Below are positions 1-13,500 of a stretch of 64,000 nucleotides of DNA, piece after piece. The DNA is from Udeniomyces pyricola. Taxonomy: Eukaryota; Basidiomycota; Tremellomycetes; Cystofilobasidiales; Mrakiaceae. The stretch's first letter is position 1. Each line of letters begins with the position of its first letter. The notes beneath the pieces were generated by a model that was not told where the DNA came from, did no database searches, and saw only the letters and a program-made list of their open reading frames with translations. The stretch lies in the NCBI GenBank assembly GCA_039545295.1, contig BCIK01000008.1:62001-126000 (forward strand), in the 5' to 3' direction. Made by a program: the position numbers and the translations under genes.

Positions 1-2636
1 GCCGAGAACGTACTGCCTCATCGAAGAACAAGATTGGCGGGTTCTTGAGAAGCACACGAGCCACCGCGAGCCTAAAAGGGAATTACCGAAAACGTGAGAC
101 TGATAAGCAGGCGAACTGGAAGCCTGAGTTCGAGAGATGAATTGTTGTCAAGTACTCACCTCTGTTTCTCGCCTCCTGAGATCATCAACCCACGCTCCCC
201 CACCTGGGTCGCGTACTTGTCTGGGAGTCCTTCGATAGTCTTATCCACGTGGGCTTTCCGGCAGGCCTCTTTAACTTCTTCGTCCGTCGCATCCAACTTA
301 CCGTATCTGACGTTGTGTAGGATGTCGGCGTGGAACAACGGCGTGTCTTGAGGGACAACTCCGATCGCCCGACGCAGACTATCAAGCTGAACGTCTTCTA
401 TCTTTTGTCCGTCGATGGAGATTGACCCAGCCGAAGGCTCATAGAACCGATAAAGCAGCCGGAAAATAGTCGATTTGCCCGAGCCAGATGAGCCCACGAT
501 AGCCACTTTCTTACCGGCCGGGATGGTGAACGAGAGGTTTCGGAAGATGGGTCGGTCAGGGTGATAGCCGAACGCAACGTTTTCAAACTTGATGGAGCCT
601 CCCCGGAGTTGGAAAGGAGCCGAATGGGTAGTATCCTGTTGGTAGAAACATAATCAAGCAGCACATTCAGAGCTGCGAGCCACCATCTCACAAATCACTT
701 TGAGCCTGGACGAAACGCATACCTTGATCGGCACGCTGAGGTTTTGAAGGTTGAAAAGGACTTCCATATCAATCAAACTCTGGCGAAGCTCTCGGTAGAC
801 AGTCCCGAGGAAATTGAGCGGTAAGGAAAGCTGGAACAAAAGCTGATTGATCATGACGAGGTCGCCAACGGTCATCTCGCCTATAAGACAAGCGTTGAGA
901 ATGAGCAGTTGGTCGATGTGATTCATGATATATATGTTATATGCAACAAGAAATAACAGCATGAACAGACCTTTTAGGATGCCCTGGGCAGCAAGTCCCA
1001 TCATGACGGTGAGTGCCGAGGAGAAGATGACGTTCTGACCCGAGTTGAGCAGACTGAGAGATGTAGCAATCTTGACGCTCGCCTTTTCATAGCCCTGAAG
1101 GGTTTTATCGTACTGCTTAACTTCGTACTTTTCGTTGGTGAAATGCTAAGACATTCAAAGCAGGAAGTCAGAGCCAAGTGAGCTGATGCGCCGCAAGAGC
1201 ATTTGACCGGTCATCGGCGCCGGATAAATGGCCAGCGCACCTTGACAGCTTCGTAATTGATCAAGGCATCAACGGCCTTGGTGGCGCCTTTGTTGTCGGC
1301 ATCGTTTGCCTCCTTTCGAAATTTCGTTCTGAATAGGTTGATAAAGGAATCAGTGACTACCAACATCAACGTTGATCTGAACCGTCAAGCGGCCAACCTA
1401 CCTCCACGAAGTCGTCGAAATGGTGAACCAGCTGTAAGTTCCCATGGTCAGAGCTGTGACAGCAGCGAAGTCCCAACCAAACTTGTAGGTCTGCGAGACA
1501 GCAACATGCCAGAGCGGTAGATATTTAGCTCTCGATTGGGCAACTGCTATCATCGAGGATAGCAAGATGTGACAGATTGCGATCACCTACCAGGATACCG
1601 CAGACCATGGTAATCTCAAGAGCCGTCGGAATGACATGAAAGACGATGGATGAAAGCACAAAGGAAATTCCCCTTTAAAAGGGCGGCGTCAGGGCCGGGT
1701 TACGAGATAAGATGTTGCATCTGATCATGCCTTTCATACAAATGAGACTCACTTGGTACCTCGATCTATAGCTCGGGTAAGACCTCCAGTCTGTCGAGTA
1801 AGATGAAACCTGAGGTCCATAGCGAGAAGGTGCTCGAACGTGTTGCGAGCAACGCGTCGAATAGCTTTTTGTGCGACCGAGGCAAATATGGCATTACGGA
1901 ACTCGGAAAACAGTGTCGAAAAAACTCGAGCCATAGCATCTGAATTGCATCACGATCAATGAACGAAGAAACCGAGAAACTCATTAGCAAAAGGTAAAGG
2001 CATGAATGAATGAGGGGTCTTCGGCTAAAAGCGAACGAGCCCGCTCGTGTTTTACGCACATCCTGCAATGGACCATCCCGCTACCATCCACACAGTCGAC
2101 GCGTCGTTGATGGGCAAGTTAAGTGAATCGACGATTTCTTTAAAGAAAAAGGGGACCTGCACGTTGAGAACCTTGCCTCCAATGAGCAGGCCGAGGGCGA
2201 GAACCACACGCGTCTTGACGCCAAGGTCATCTTTGGGCCAAATGTTGGCGACAAGACGCCTGATGATGGCCCAGTCGCCATTGTTCTGACGAGCAGCAGA
2301 TGGTGTGATGGATGGAGCTCCTATCGGAATGGATGCAGTGCTGCTTTGTAGTGGCTTGGGTGGGGGGGTCAAGGAAGGTGGTTGAGAGTTAGGTGGTAGA
2401 TGAGAAGCCGCGGCCTGGAAGTGAGTGTGAGCTGCAGCGGCGGTAGCCTGACTTGGTGATAGGGGAGATGCTGCGGATTCATTGGAAGATGGTGGTGGAA
2501 GATCAGGCTTTTGGTAGGATGCGTGAGACCGGATGGAGATGGGGGGTAACGGAAACCGAGTGAACACGTATGCAGGGGAATGGCGAGATCGAGCGAGCCG
2601 AAGGAGCAAGGATGGTGATGGAATGGGATGTGGCAT
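1..2636 (-). CDS. ATM1: Mitochondrial iron-sulfur cluster ABC exporter Atm1, 3' part outside the window
   Basis: Half-type ABC transporter of the mitochondrial inner membrane. In the family it exports a glutathione-linked sulfur or Fe-S intermediate for cytosolic Fe-S assembly. The start at 2636 opens a Ser/Pro/Arg-rich presequence of about 140 residues with the features of a matrix-targeting signal. Then comes the family segment [17 protein letters not shown] and the first membrane helix. The nucleotide-binding domain is seen near the left edge: Walker [10 protein letters not shown] (about 490), the Q-loop region VVPQDTPLF, and the ABC signature ISGGEKQR (about 160). After an intron, ILFFDEA (Walker B) is encoded at 14-71 and another donor GTACGT follows at once, so the last exons lie beyond position 1. 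Several introns interrupt the membrane domain. It is divergent from the MBOAT gene. The assignment is firm; exact inner exon borders were not all resolved. Confidence 0.93.
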
Positions 2637-3091
2637 GGTAGTTGGATGCCCTAGGCAGGGCAGAAGCAAGGTGAGACTGCAAGACCAGGGGGTGTTGGTG
2701 GTGGTAGTGGTGGCGGAGAGGACGCTGAGACGGGCCGTCAGTCGGACTGCAATATATAATATGGATGGATGCGGACGATGGCGGTCGATGGCGACAACGT
2801 TAACTGGGCGGGCGTGACGTAATGTGAAGATTGTCACGGTGACATGTAACGATGGCGTGAGGTGTGACGGGGAGAATGAGTTTGTTGGCTGCTGTTGCTG
2901 TTGCTGTTGCTGATGCCGCTGATCATGATGATCGATATTCGATGACGATGCACGAGGAATGCAATCGTATATTCTACATATCCATCACCAACGAGTTGAC
3001 GATCCCCAACGTGTATCATCGTATAAACTTTTCCAGTAGCACCGCCCTACCCCGTCACTACACTACCCCACCCTTGCCTCTTCCAACCACC
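2637..3091. promoter_or_regulatory. Divergent promoter ATM1 / acyltransferase
   Basis: This 455-bp gap separates the ATM1 start (minus) from the acyltransferase start (plus). A run AATATATAATATGG at about 2752 could be a TATA-like element for ATM1. At about 2888-2912 a GTTGCT-type hexamer repeat (gctgttgctgttgctgttgctg) is present. The right side becomes pyrimidine-rich (ccccacccttgcctcttcc) just before the ATG at 3092, as in other leaders of this window. No coding potential is apparent. Confidence 0.5.
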
Positions 3092-5636
3092 ATGGCCACC
3101 ACAGTGGCAGCTCTGGTAGGAGCTAGCCCCGATCAGATCAAGCTCATCTTTTGTTTGCTCTCGGCTTATCCCCTCGCCGCCGTATACACTCGCATTCGCA
3201 CCGGTTCGCCGAGACACTACTTTTCCATCCTCGTCGCCGCCTTCTACCTCCTCGGCGTTCTCAACCTCTATGCAGGGGTCCTTCACCTACTCGCCGCCTC
3301 GCTTGGCACCTACCTCATCGTCATCTTCAATCGGTCATCTCACATGCCCTGGCTCGTGTTTGCGTTCACCATGAGCCACCTCATGTTCAAGTAAGTCGTC
3401 CCCCGCTCGTCTTGTCCAGTGTCCATCCAACGTGGTTTCACCCAAGGCACCTTGGATCTCAACCCAACCTGTTTTGACCTTCGCTTCGACCACTAACCCT
3501 GCCAATGAGGCCAAAGCAACTCCGACCATCGCCTAACAGCCCAAGCGCTGACGTCGCACGTGTTCCACTTTCGTTCCCTTTTCCGATCGTTCTCAGCCAC
3601 ATCTACCGAACAATCTATGCCATTTCGCCTGACATCATCGAGATCACAGGCTCTCAGATGGTTCTCGTCATGAAACTCATCACCTTTGCGTGGAATATCC
3701 ACGATGGCCGACGGGACGTCAACGTAAGCTTGGACCAAGCAACGCCGCGCAGGGTTTAATAGCAACATGACTATAGCCTTAATCTGACCATGCTGTCCGC
3801 ATGTGCTTCTCCTCTTCTCGATGCCTTACGAACTTACAGGAGCTTGATGCTGCACAGACCGCGACGCGACTGCTCAAGGTACCTGGTCTGCACTCATACC
3901 TCGGATGGTGTTTTTTCTTTCCATCCATCCTCGTTGGGCCTTCCTTCGATTTTTCCCTCTACAACTCGCTCGCCCACAACACCCTCTTCCTCGACCCTCC
4001 TGCTACCAAGGACTCAGTCAACAAAAACGCAGCACCAGGTTCCATTAGCCCGGTCGGACGAAAACGTGTCGCCTTCGTCCACATGGCTGTGGGGCTCGCC
4101 TTTCTCGGTTTCTTTGCTGCGCTTGGTGGCAAGGCAACGTACGCGGGTGTTTTGTCCCCATCGTGGTACTCATATGGCATCGGATTTAGGTAAGATGATT
4201 CCGTCACGATTCCTCAGTGTTGACGTTGTAACTTGTGCTGACCGTTGGTTCCTTTGCTTCTCATAGGCTGCTTTACGTACAAGCCTGCGGTGTGATGGCC
4301 CGTTGCAAGTACTACGCTGTCTGGGAGCTCACAGAGGGTACGCTCGTCTTTTTTTTTCGTTAAGTTAGCGTTAGCCTCTCGAGCAATCGGCCTTTTGAAC
4401 ATAAATGCCTGTTTTGTCCGTTAAACTCTTGCCTACCTAGGTGCCATCATCCTCTGCGGTCTCGGCTTCAACGGATACGATAGCGCGACAGGACGAGCGC
4501 GATGGAACCGCTGCCGCAATGTAGATGTCCTTCGAATCGAGACGTCGGAGAACTACAAAGTGCTGTTTGACAACTGGAAGTGAGTGCAAATGAGATGTAG
4601 CACATGCTGTCATACCCTGTTCCCATACTCATGCCATTGATCGGTCGCTTTGTAATCTGTCCATAGCATGAGAACAAGCGTGTGGCTCCGAGAGACAGTA
4701 TACAAGCGCGTCACGACCAAGGGCAAAAAGCCCGGTTTCAAGTCGACCCTCCTTACTTTTGTTACGTCGGCCTTCTGGGTGAGTATCGCTCTGGTATGAG
4801 CCAAAAAGTTGCCGCTATCATCTGACTCATGTTTCCTGTTCGTTTTTCTCAGCATGGCACTCAGCCGGGTTACTATCTCACCTTCGTGCACGGTGCCCTG
4901 TTCACGAGCCTTGGCAAAATGTTCCGCCGAAATATTCGACCTCTCCTTCTCCCTCCTGCCGACTCTTCCATCACTGACGCCCAGACGGAGCGCTCTCGGC
5001 TGATTTTCAAGCGAGCATACGATACGATTGGCTGGCTTTGCGTCCAACTTACCCTTAACTACCTCGCCTCGTCCTTCCTCTTGCTCGATCTCAAAGACTG
5101 CATCCGCTTCTTCAACCGGACGTGGTGGTACGGCGACATTGCGCTGGTCAGTTGACATTCAAACGTCCGATCAATCTTGGTTGAGCCACCGCTCATTTTT
5201 ATTTTTATTTTTTGTTTTTATTTTTTATTTTTATTTTTTTATTCTAAATTCTATCCCTTTTTCTCCTTTTCTTTTGAGTGACCAGGCGACATCTTGGGCT
5301 TTTTTCAAGCTTGGTGGAGCAAAGCGACTCAGGGCCATATGCGGCGTTCGGTCCACTCACCCACCTGCTGCCCATGCGGCGACTCCAAATGCAGAGCTCA
5401 CCAATCCAACAATCCTCATCTCTCCTCCCCTCGCTGAAGCCGTCTTGTTGCCTTCGTCAGCCTCGACTTCCTCAATTTCTTCCATCGAGCCCACTCCTTC
5501 CCGCCGTCAAGACGACGACGATTGGGAGGTCATCAAGGGGGACACCGGTGTTGAACCGAGTCCCAAGGGGATGGGTTTCGGAAACGTTGGGGAGAAAGTC
5601 TTGAAGCGGACGGGGGCGATGGACGTGCCCGAATGA
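3092..5636 (+). CDS. ALE1: Lysophospholipid acyltransferase, MBOAT family (Ale1/Lpt1 type)
   Basis: Integral ER membrane enzyme that re-acylates lysophospholipids with acyl-CoA in the Lands cycle. The start ATG at 3092 has the context ccaccATGgcc. The N-terminal hydrophobic helices (about residues 15-95) are followed by TTC-AA^C joining to HIYRTIY, then ITGSQMVLVMKLITFAWN and YLGWCFFFPSILVGPSFDF, both typical of Ale1. The conserved MBOAT Asn lies in the DNWNMRTSVWLRETVYKR segment (about 4568-4710). The catalytic His lies in SAFWHGTQPGYYLTF (about 4770-4885, across an intron). The last exon (5285-5636) adds a Ser/Pro-rich and acidic cytosolic tail containing DDDDWEVIKG and ends at TGA 5634-5636. 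At least seven introns are present. It is convergent with the sugar transporter. Catalytic residues are intact, so it should be active. Confidence 0.93.
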
Positions 5637-6200
5637 AGAATGGAATGGTTCATATAAAATGATTCATACTTCCTCAAGGATTTTTGGATTGGGGAAATGT
5701 ATGTGACGGTTCATCGCCTTCCTGCTTGGTCATTGGCGATAGCTTGTCTCAAGCCTCAGTGAAGCCTTGCCCGATACAGTGTATCCACGGGGACGAGGGC
5801 GCGAAAAAAGGAGCAATTTATGTTGTTGCGCAGGCTGGCTAGTAGCGATACACTCTTTGCAGTTGTCACAGCTGGCCTCATCGGGCATTGCTATGATAAC
5901 CCTGACACATTCGAGCTTAAGGTACATAATATACAGCACAACCAGCGCAGAGACAAAACGCACAAAGCAAAGCGATACCGAAGCTGGGATGATGAGGATT
6001 GCAAACAGCAAGACCAAGAAAAAAAAAACGAATACCCAAATGAAACCCAAGAGAAAATAAAACCAAGGCGTACAACGAGTAAGGGGCAAAGATGAATTTC
6101 GTAAAGATAGACATGGTGGTGTAGATAGCACAAGAAAGCGATGTTCGCATCTTCCTGACAAGGCCATGAGCTATAAACAGGCCAGTGCGACAGAGACTGT
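5637..6200. other. Convergent 3' intergenic region
   Basis: This 564-bp gap lies between the stop codons of the acyltransferase (plus) and the MFS transporter (minus). It is A-rich on the plus strand around 6000-6060 and holds the two 3' UTRs. Short open frames here on both strands have no recognisable protein features. No RNA gene was seen. Confidence 0.45.
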
Positions 6201-9200
6201 TCACAGCTGATGATGAGGCTCGGAGGCTTGGGCCGCAAGACGCTCCTGCAGATCCAGCTGGGCCTTGGTCTCGTAGCCTTCCCACTTCCTCAGGCTAATG
6301 CCATCGACGAACCTATTAAGATAGCGATAGCGAGGGTACCTGTCAGCGATCAAGGTAGCGTAAACCTTAAATCCAGCTCTTCGGTGTTGTACTCACATCT
6401 CGTGAATCTCCGCAGGGCTTCGGCGCGAGGACTCCGGCATGATAAAGTAGGCAAGCACCGTTCCGCTGAACCAAGGAAGTGATCAAAGAAGTAAAGCAGA
6501 AATCGGATCAGCTCCAGGTCTTCGGTACGCGGATTAATCAACGAGCGAAGCGTAAACTTACGGGATACCAAGAGCAACAAAGAGGAAAGCAGCTTTGACG
6601 GCCCAAACCTTGAGCATCAGAGGGACAGTGAAGTTGAAAAGGATGGCAAAACTGTGTTGATGAACAAGGAGGTTTTGGTCAACCTCAGCAACACTTCTGT
6701 GGCACCGGAGGGAGGGGAATCAACTTACCAATTGCAGAGAGCAAGACCCCATCCAACGGCTCGTGCCTTGTATCGCTGCTGAGGCATTTCAGTGAGATAG
6801 GCATATGAAGTTGAACTGAGAAGGCTTGATGCGTTAGTTTAGATCACGGACAATTCTTGTTAAGTCCGAGCAAAGTATGAAACTCGTACCTCTGGAAATT
6901 GTTGGCGAAGTTGGCAAGAACTCCAGCGAAAACAAGAACACCTCCAAGTTCTTGCCGACCGCTATAGTTGAAGCATCCGACAATGGCCTGTAGGAGAGAT
7001 TAACGAGGCCATAGTAAGAATTGGACAACGATATACAGCCGTCGTGCGATTTTACTCACCATCTGCAAGAACGTGATCCAGGGGCGAAAGAAGAGCGTGA
7101 GAACAAGAGTTTTTTTTTTTTAGTAACCCATGACTGTTTTCTACAATCTTCACACTCAAAATCAGGCTTACCAGACTGATGCCAGCACAAGCACCTCCAA
7201 ATCCAATTAAAGTCATGCGCCGCCTTCCGATCGTGTCAACCAGAAGCGCGTCCAAGATGACAGCGATCAGACCGGTTGAGGTGAGGATGATAGTAACTGG
7301 GAAGAGGATCACACGTAAGCAAAAGATCGGAGAGGATTTAGCTCTCAGTCGACCGTTTTATCGAATATAAAAAAAGGAAACTGACCCAAGAACGGATCCT
7401 TGTTGCCAGCAAGCTTGAAGAAGTATGCGGAGTAACTGTTGAAGACGGAGAGTCCGACGAATTGCTGAAGAATCTGTATGATGCACGATGGAGGAGAAAT
7501 TTCAGTAGGGATACTCGAGTACGAAGCTCAGGTACAGTTGTCAGCTGGGCTGAACGACAAACCTTGGGCCATGCACCAATAATGAACCTCTTTCCATCTA
7601 ATCCCCTCAAAATGCCCAGCTGTGAATGTAACAGACAAAAGTCGATCATCAGGATAGCCCAGTCAATATGTGCGAACATGATCGGACAGTACAACTCACA
7701 GGTCCTAATGACTTGCCCTCGGCAGCCCATTTCCTTTGCTGTTCAATGGTAGAGGCAACGATAGACTGTATGAAAGAGAACGGAAGAAAGGGGGTTGAGT
7801 GTTGAGCACGTGTTCTTTTGCAGAGAATTGGAAAAGGAAAACCGTACCATCTCGGTATCGATATCGTAACCGGGAACACCCTTGTTCATTTTGAGAAGAG
7901 TTTGCCTAGCTCGATCAATCTTGCCGCGACCGGCCAACCACCCTACAACCGAGAGTGGATCATTAGTCATCAACCGTCGTTACCTTGATGCTGGGTAGAA
8001 CTTGGGCACATACAAGGGGTCTCGGGCAGGAACACTATGATGAGCAGCGACAGCGCAATCATCCCAAATTGAGTATAGATGGGAGTCTTCCAATCCATGG
8101 GGTGGCTGGTTGATCTGGTCTTGAGAGCGATCGATGCAAGAACTTTGCACAGCAAATCACGGGCCGATCGGATGCAAGGGACCAAACAGGCAACGGTCAG
8201 CAGCATATGCATGTCGACAGACAAGCACATGAGCGATGAAAATTGGACATACGACCACCAACGGTGAACCAAGCAGAGTAAGAAACAACAAAGAATCCCC
8301 GCATCTGAGAAGGGGCGTGCTCGTTGATATACTGTGGGGATAGATGAATGGGATAATCAAATGTCGATTAACAACTCCACGTCTTTATGAGCGATCCAGG
8401 CAGGTCATGACTCACCACTGGGAGGGTAGCTATAGAGATTAGTACAATTGATTATCAAGTCAGCGACGGTAGGAATGTTGGCCGTCTGAAAATAAGGAGA
8501 ATCGGTGATCAGATATGGATGACAAACCTTGGACGGCGCCGATTCCAATTCCACCGATCAATTTTGCAAGGGTCCAGTGCCACCAAACGGTCGACACAGA
8601 CTCGGTAATAGCGGCCTTACCAGAGGAAGTACAAGTACAGTTAAGGTGATCAACAACAAGCTACTAAGGGTAAAAAATACCATGGCTCGGTAGGTACTCA
8701 CCAGAAGGAGCAGGGTCATAAATCCATACATGGCGCCTTTACGTCCAAACCAATCCGAAATCCACTGGATACTGAACTGACCGATGACTTGACCCGCAGA
8801 GAAGCAGCCTCCGAACGTACCAACGTGGGTGGCGTCGAGCTTCTTGTGGTCTGCAGCAAACTGATAGATGAAGCCCTTGTTGGCTGATGAAAGGGACTGA
8901 ATTAACCCTCACGTCTGCTCGGAATCGGGAGAGGCGCAGTATCAGCACTCACCAACAATTGAGCCAGCTGTCAAGTTCGTACCAGTATTTTGTAGATTTC
9001 CAAGGTTGGTACAGACATGTCAGTATGACCTCGACTTCACCATATGCATAGTGCAATGTCATCTAGCTTTCTGCAGGCAAGATAACGTAACGACAACTGC
9101 ACTATGTCGACAACCACAAAAGCTGGAAATCGAGCACTCACCGATCTGGTTCTGATATCCATCCGTAGCAGCACAGAATGCCGCCAGAAAACAAACCATG

Positions 9201-9358
9201 CCGGCCCTCTTGAAAACCGAGATTGATTCCAGAAAGGTGAAGTTGTCGAGAGCGGATTTTACTTGAGCGTCAGCGTAAGGGGTTTGCTGAGTGGGAGCAT
9301 AGTCGAGGTGGAGGGTTTCATCTTTGAGGTCCTTGGTATCGTATGTAGTTCCAGCCAT
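6201..9358 (-). CDS. MFS sugar transporter, alpha-glucoside (maltose) permease-like
   Basis: Twelve-helix proton-coupled sugar porter (SP family) of the plasma membrane. The start at 9358 begins MAGTTYDTKDLKDETLHLDY, a polar cytosolic N-terminus, and the first helix is AGMVCFLAAFCAATDGYQNQI. Further family marks are the loop WISDWFGRKGAM after helix 2, IGGIGIGAVQ, and LPETP^WWLAGRGKIDRAR in the central loop. The second loop is DTIGRRRMTLIGFGGACAG, and QQFVGLSVFNSYSAYFFK marks helix 7. The PETPWWL form, as against PESPRWL of hexose carriers, points to the fungal alpha-glucoside branch. The protein ends KAQLDLQERLAAQA...HHQL with TGA at 6201-6203. Roughly ten short introns fragment the gene. 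It is divergent from an alpha-mannosidase, which suggests a shared role in oligosaccharide use. Substrate is inferred. Confidence 0.88.
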
Positions 9359-10539
9359 AGCGTCAGAGGTGAAGGACTGTGAATTGAAGGGTGGAAAAGA
9401 GGAATTGAATCGGCGGACTAGGAGGGGGGGGGGGGATAGAGCCGTGAAAGTTTATGAGAGATCGAGAAGGGGGAGCTGCAGGTAGAGATAGACTGGTAAA
9501 GAAATGTCGTTTATATAAGCCTGTATCAATTCATACGAAACTCGGTTCTGACGGTAAGCAAGCTGCAGAAATTGAAGCGAGCCAAGCTTAATATAGTATG
9601 CAAGTACTAGACTCTTGGTCCTTACGGGCATACAGTAGGAATTAAATCGGATTTACTGGGGCGGCCTGCTTTTCCCCCGAGCATCCGCGACCATCCGTAT
9701 CCTCGGACCGAACATACCGGGAGGTCGAAGGAGGATAATAGTGGTTGCCGGTTGAGGCCGGCTGAACGACAAGACATGTCGGTGATCCGTAGCTCCATGA
9801 CAGCGGTAGTAATACGCCGAGTACGTGACACTTCATCCACGTGCACGGATGCTTATAGACGTACCATGTAGTGATGACCATACGTGCACGGATGCTTATA
9901 TACGTACCACGCCGTGATCACCATACGTGCAGCACGAATCACGTACTTATGATCATCAATGCATACTTCTTGCTTTCAAGTTTAACGGCGCAGGTACCAC
10001 ATTGGGAAGTATGTGTACGCATACATATATACATGATATGTCTGCAGTCATCGATCGATCACGGCGTCTCGGATCTCGACGGTCTGCACGTTGACGCGAC
10101 GAAGTAAATCGATCAGTATTGTAAGCGGCGCCCGCGTCGCTGAATATGCTCGCTCACTTTACATCACGAGGTCATCTTATAACCCGTGACGCGTCTCCCC
10201 AAGTTACTGGGTATAGCTTTTTGCACGGTGAACCCCGTCGGCCTCGTCCTCTCACCTATCACTCTCACCGACCGGCACTCTGGAAGCTAACACCGTTGAC
10301 GCGGTTCGGATTGTCCGGTCCGCAGAGCTCATGCACGATTCTCCCGTTTACGACTGGCGGACCTTGCTCTATCAATTCTACTATCGTCGACGGTGCCCTT
10401 GTACTCCTCTCTATATCTCTAGTCTTTGCCCCGCCCTCGATCACTTTCACTACACCAATACACCAGCTCCTCGACGGGCCTGTTTAGACTTTCTACAGCT
10501 CCACATCCTCAGCCTCCAGTGCTTCTGACAACAGCCACC
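9359..10539. promoter_or_regulatory. Long divergent promoter, sugar transporter / alpha-mannosidase
   Basis: This gap of 1181 bp is one of the longest in the window. From the transporter side it holds an 11-nt G run (9425-9435), a TATATAA-like stretch near 9512 (tttatataagcc), and several CGG/CCG-containing words at 9690-9790 (tcggacc, accggga, gccggttgaggccggc) of the kind bound by Zn2Cys6 regulators. The 43-bp tandem repeat follows at 9839-9924. The mannosidase side ends with a pyrimidine-rich leader (10380-10539). No complete gene is visible. Confidence 0.5.
9839..9924. repeat. Two-copy 43-bp tandem repeat in a divergent promoter
   Basis: Units 9839-9881 and 9882-9924 are both 43 nt long and differ at only a few positions. 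Each begins ACGTGCACGGATGCTTATA and ends with GTGATNACCAT. A third, partial copy starts at 9925 (ACGTGCA). The words ACGTGCAC, TACGTAC and GTGATCAC are partly palindromic, as expected of dimer-binding sites, and CCACGTGC at 9837 holds an E-box core. It lies about midway between the two divergent starts. Confidence 0.75.
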
Positions 10540-13500
10540 ATGACCTCTCACTTCGACTCATACCCTCAGCGGACCGAATCCGTGCGTCATCCGATATCCA
10601 AGGCCATCACGGACAAGCGACTCAAGCTTTTCAAGGGTGGGCACTACGCTAGTCAAAATCTCTCCTCCGTCCTCGAACACGACAGGGTGTCAGATGAAGA
10701 TCATGTCAAGTTGCTCGTTTGGTCTGCTCCTGGCGAAAGCAAGCCCTCATTTGCCGAGGCCATGAATGCACTGGGCCAAAGCAATGATCTTCGACCATAT
10801 CGACCAGGCGACCGGCTCGGACCATCCTGGACAAACCACTGGGTCAAGGCGACACTGACCATCCCTCCCGATTGGCACTCTTCGGGCGAGCCTGTCATCT
10901 GTTCGTCTGTCTTGTCTAGCCTGAGACGAGCGCGAACGAAAGTATGAGCTGATGGTTCGAGTCCTCCTTGATCCAACAGTCGAGTTTGATCCGGGATGTG
11001 AGGCATTGATTTTTACTTCTCAGGGAGAAGCTCTTCATGGTATGTAGCATTGTCTTCTTTACAGAACATATAGTCAGAGTAAAGGCTTGTGTGGTGCTTA
11101 TGGTATAAGTCTCACTATAATCTCTGCCCTGCACACCTATAGGCATCTCTGGGGGACCCGATTCAGACAAGGATGGCGTTCCCGGCATTCAAGAAGACCG
11201 ACGAGTCGACCATATCGTTCCCACGTCAGACGTGCAGCGAGGAACTTACGAAATCATCATCGAAGTATCGTGTAACGGACTGTTCGGACTGGGAACAGAT
11301 GGGTATCGACATCAGCAGCCTGACGTGAGCCTACCTTCTCCCTTCAGCCGTTATCAAAGAATGGGACGCAGAGTGACATGAAACCCCTGGTTTTTGCGCA
11401 TTTTCAGCCAAACCGATCTTTTGGCCTTGTGTCAGCAGCTCTCATACACCGCAACAGCAAAGCATTTGCTCTCGAGGTCGACTTCGAGATGCTTCGTCAA
11501 GTCAGCTCCATCCACAACCGAGACGCCTCAAGCCTCTCCCTTCGGGCTCTCAACGCTGCCAATCAAATCATGTCCGTCTTTGGCTCAAGCGATCGATTCC
11601 AGTCTACAGAGGACACCAATGCGGTGCTCGATCGTTGTCGAGACATCGCTGCTACGGTGCTGGGTAAATACGAGGGAGAAGATCGCCAGAAGCTCTGCAC
11701 GATTGGTAAAGACTCGATTCCGAAGAATGTCAAGCTGTGGGCTATCGGACACTGGTCAGTCTCTTGGCCGCCATCAGCAAGTAAATACTTTCCCGTGATA
11801 TGGCTGACGCACGTGCATTCAACTCTTTCTGGGTTAATGCTCTCAGTCATATCGATACTTGCTGGCTCTGGGACTTCGCTGTCTCACAACAAAAGATTGC
11901 TCGGTCTTGGTCTAGTCAGGTATGATGATATCCCACTGTCTGTATGTCGTATAGCATGACTGCTAAATCCATGACCTACCTTTCATTTATCAGATCGATC
12001 TTATGGATCGCTTCCCTAATCACTCGTTCGCGGCATCGTCGGCTCAGCAATACGCCTGGCTTGAGAACCTCTACCCAGATGTCTTTGCAAAAGTCCAAGC
12101 CAAGGCATCAAGCAAGACTGATCAACGATTCGTACCCGTTGGCGGAGCCTGGGTCGAATTCGACTGCATTCTACCATCTGGCGAATCTCTCTGTCGACAG
12201 CATCTCTATGGCCAGCGCTACTTCATGGAAAAGTTTGGCGTCAAGTGCATTGAGAGCTGGGAGCCCGACACCTTTGGCTATTGTGAGTAGGCAATCATCT
12301 ATGTCCATTTCGATAATTGTACGACTTGCTGATGCCCACAACCCATTCTTTTTCGGCTACGCTACAACGTCTCACATATTCCAGGCTCCCAGTGTGTATC
12401 ACTCTTCATTTTACAGGTGGCTCGTAGGTGTAGATACTCTGTTAACCATGCCTCACTGACTTTGCCGCACTTTGCAGACTTCCTCAAATTCTCAGGCTTT
12501 CCGGCATCTCCTACTTCTTCACACAAAAATTGAGCTGGGGAAGCTGGACTGTGTTCCCTTACTCGAGTTTCAACTGGGTTGGCCTTGATGGTAGTCAGGT
12601 CCTCACACACATGACGCCTACTGATACATACAACGCTCAAGTCTGTTACCTTCTCCTCCGCTCCCGTTTACCGCGGATGGAGTGAAGATTGACATCGGGT
12701 TTCTTCACATCTGTGTATAGTGCAACTACGAAGAGCTAATCGACGGCATCGGCAAAAATAAGAACCTCGGATCAACCGATGAGTGTCTCTTGCTCTTTGG
12801 TAACGGTGACGGAGGAGGAGGACCAACACCGAGGATGCTCGAAAAGGTAAGGTCTACACAGTAGACATGCTTTAGAGTTGCCTCCAAAAAGCTTACTACT
12901 TCAGAATTAACGCGCGTTACACTGATCTACAGCTCGAACGAATCAGCGCTCTCTCGCTCACCAACCCAGAGGTTCCTGGCGTGGCAATTGGCAAGCCATC
13001 GTGAGTCACCCCTGTTTCTCTTGCTAGACAATCCTTTGAAATGCATCGGCTGAAAATCTACCTCATCCTGTTCTACAGTGACTTCTTTGATTCTCTGAAA
13101 TCCAACACTAATGGTGCCACCGCCTTGCCTGTTTGGAAGGGCGAGTTGTACTTTGAGCTTCATCGAGGCGTGAGTCTGGAACGAACCTAGTATGGACTAT
13201 TCACAACATGATGAGGCTAACATGTTCTCTTACTCAATCTCATGCTGACAACAGACCTACACCAGCCAAGCTCTGGTCAAGTCTGGTAACCGAGCACTGG
13301 AGAAATCGCTGCGCGACCTAGAATTTTACGGAACTATTGCGTCCCTTAATGACCCCTCTTATATGTTCCCAAAGTAAGACAATGTATTCTTGAGCCGTCT
13401 TGTGGATGTTGCAGGATAGCTGATCGTGAATTTGCCCTCTTTGCGGTGTACAGGGATTTCATTGACGCTGCTTGGAAAGATACGCTGTTGGGGCAATTCC

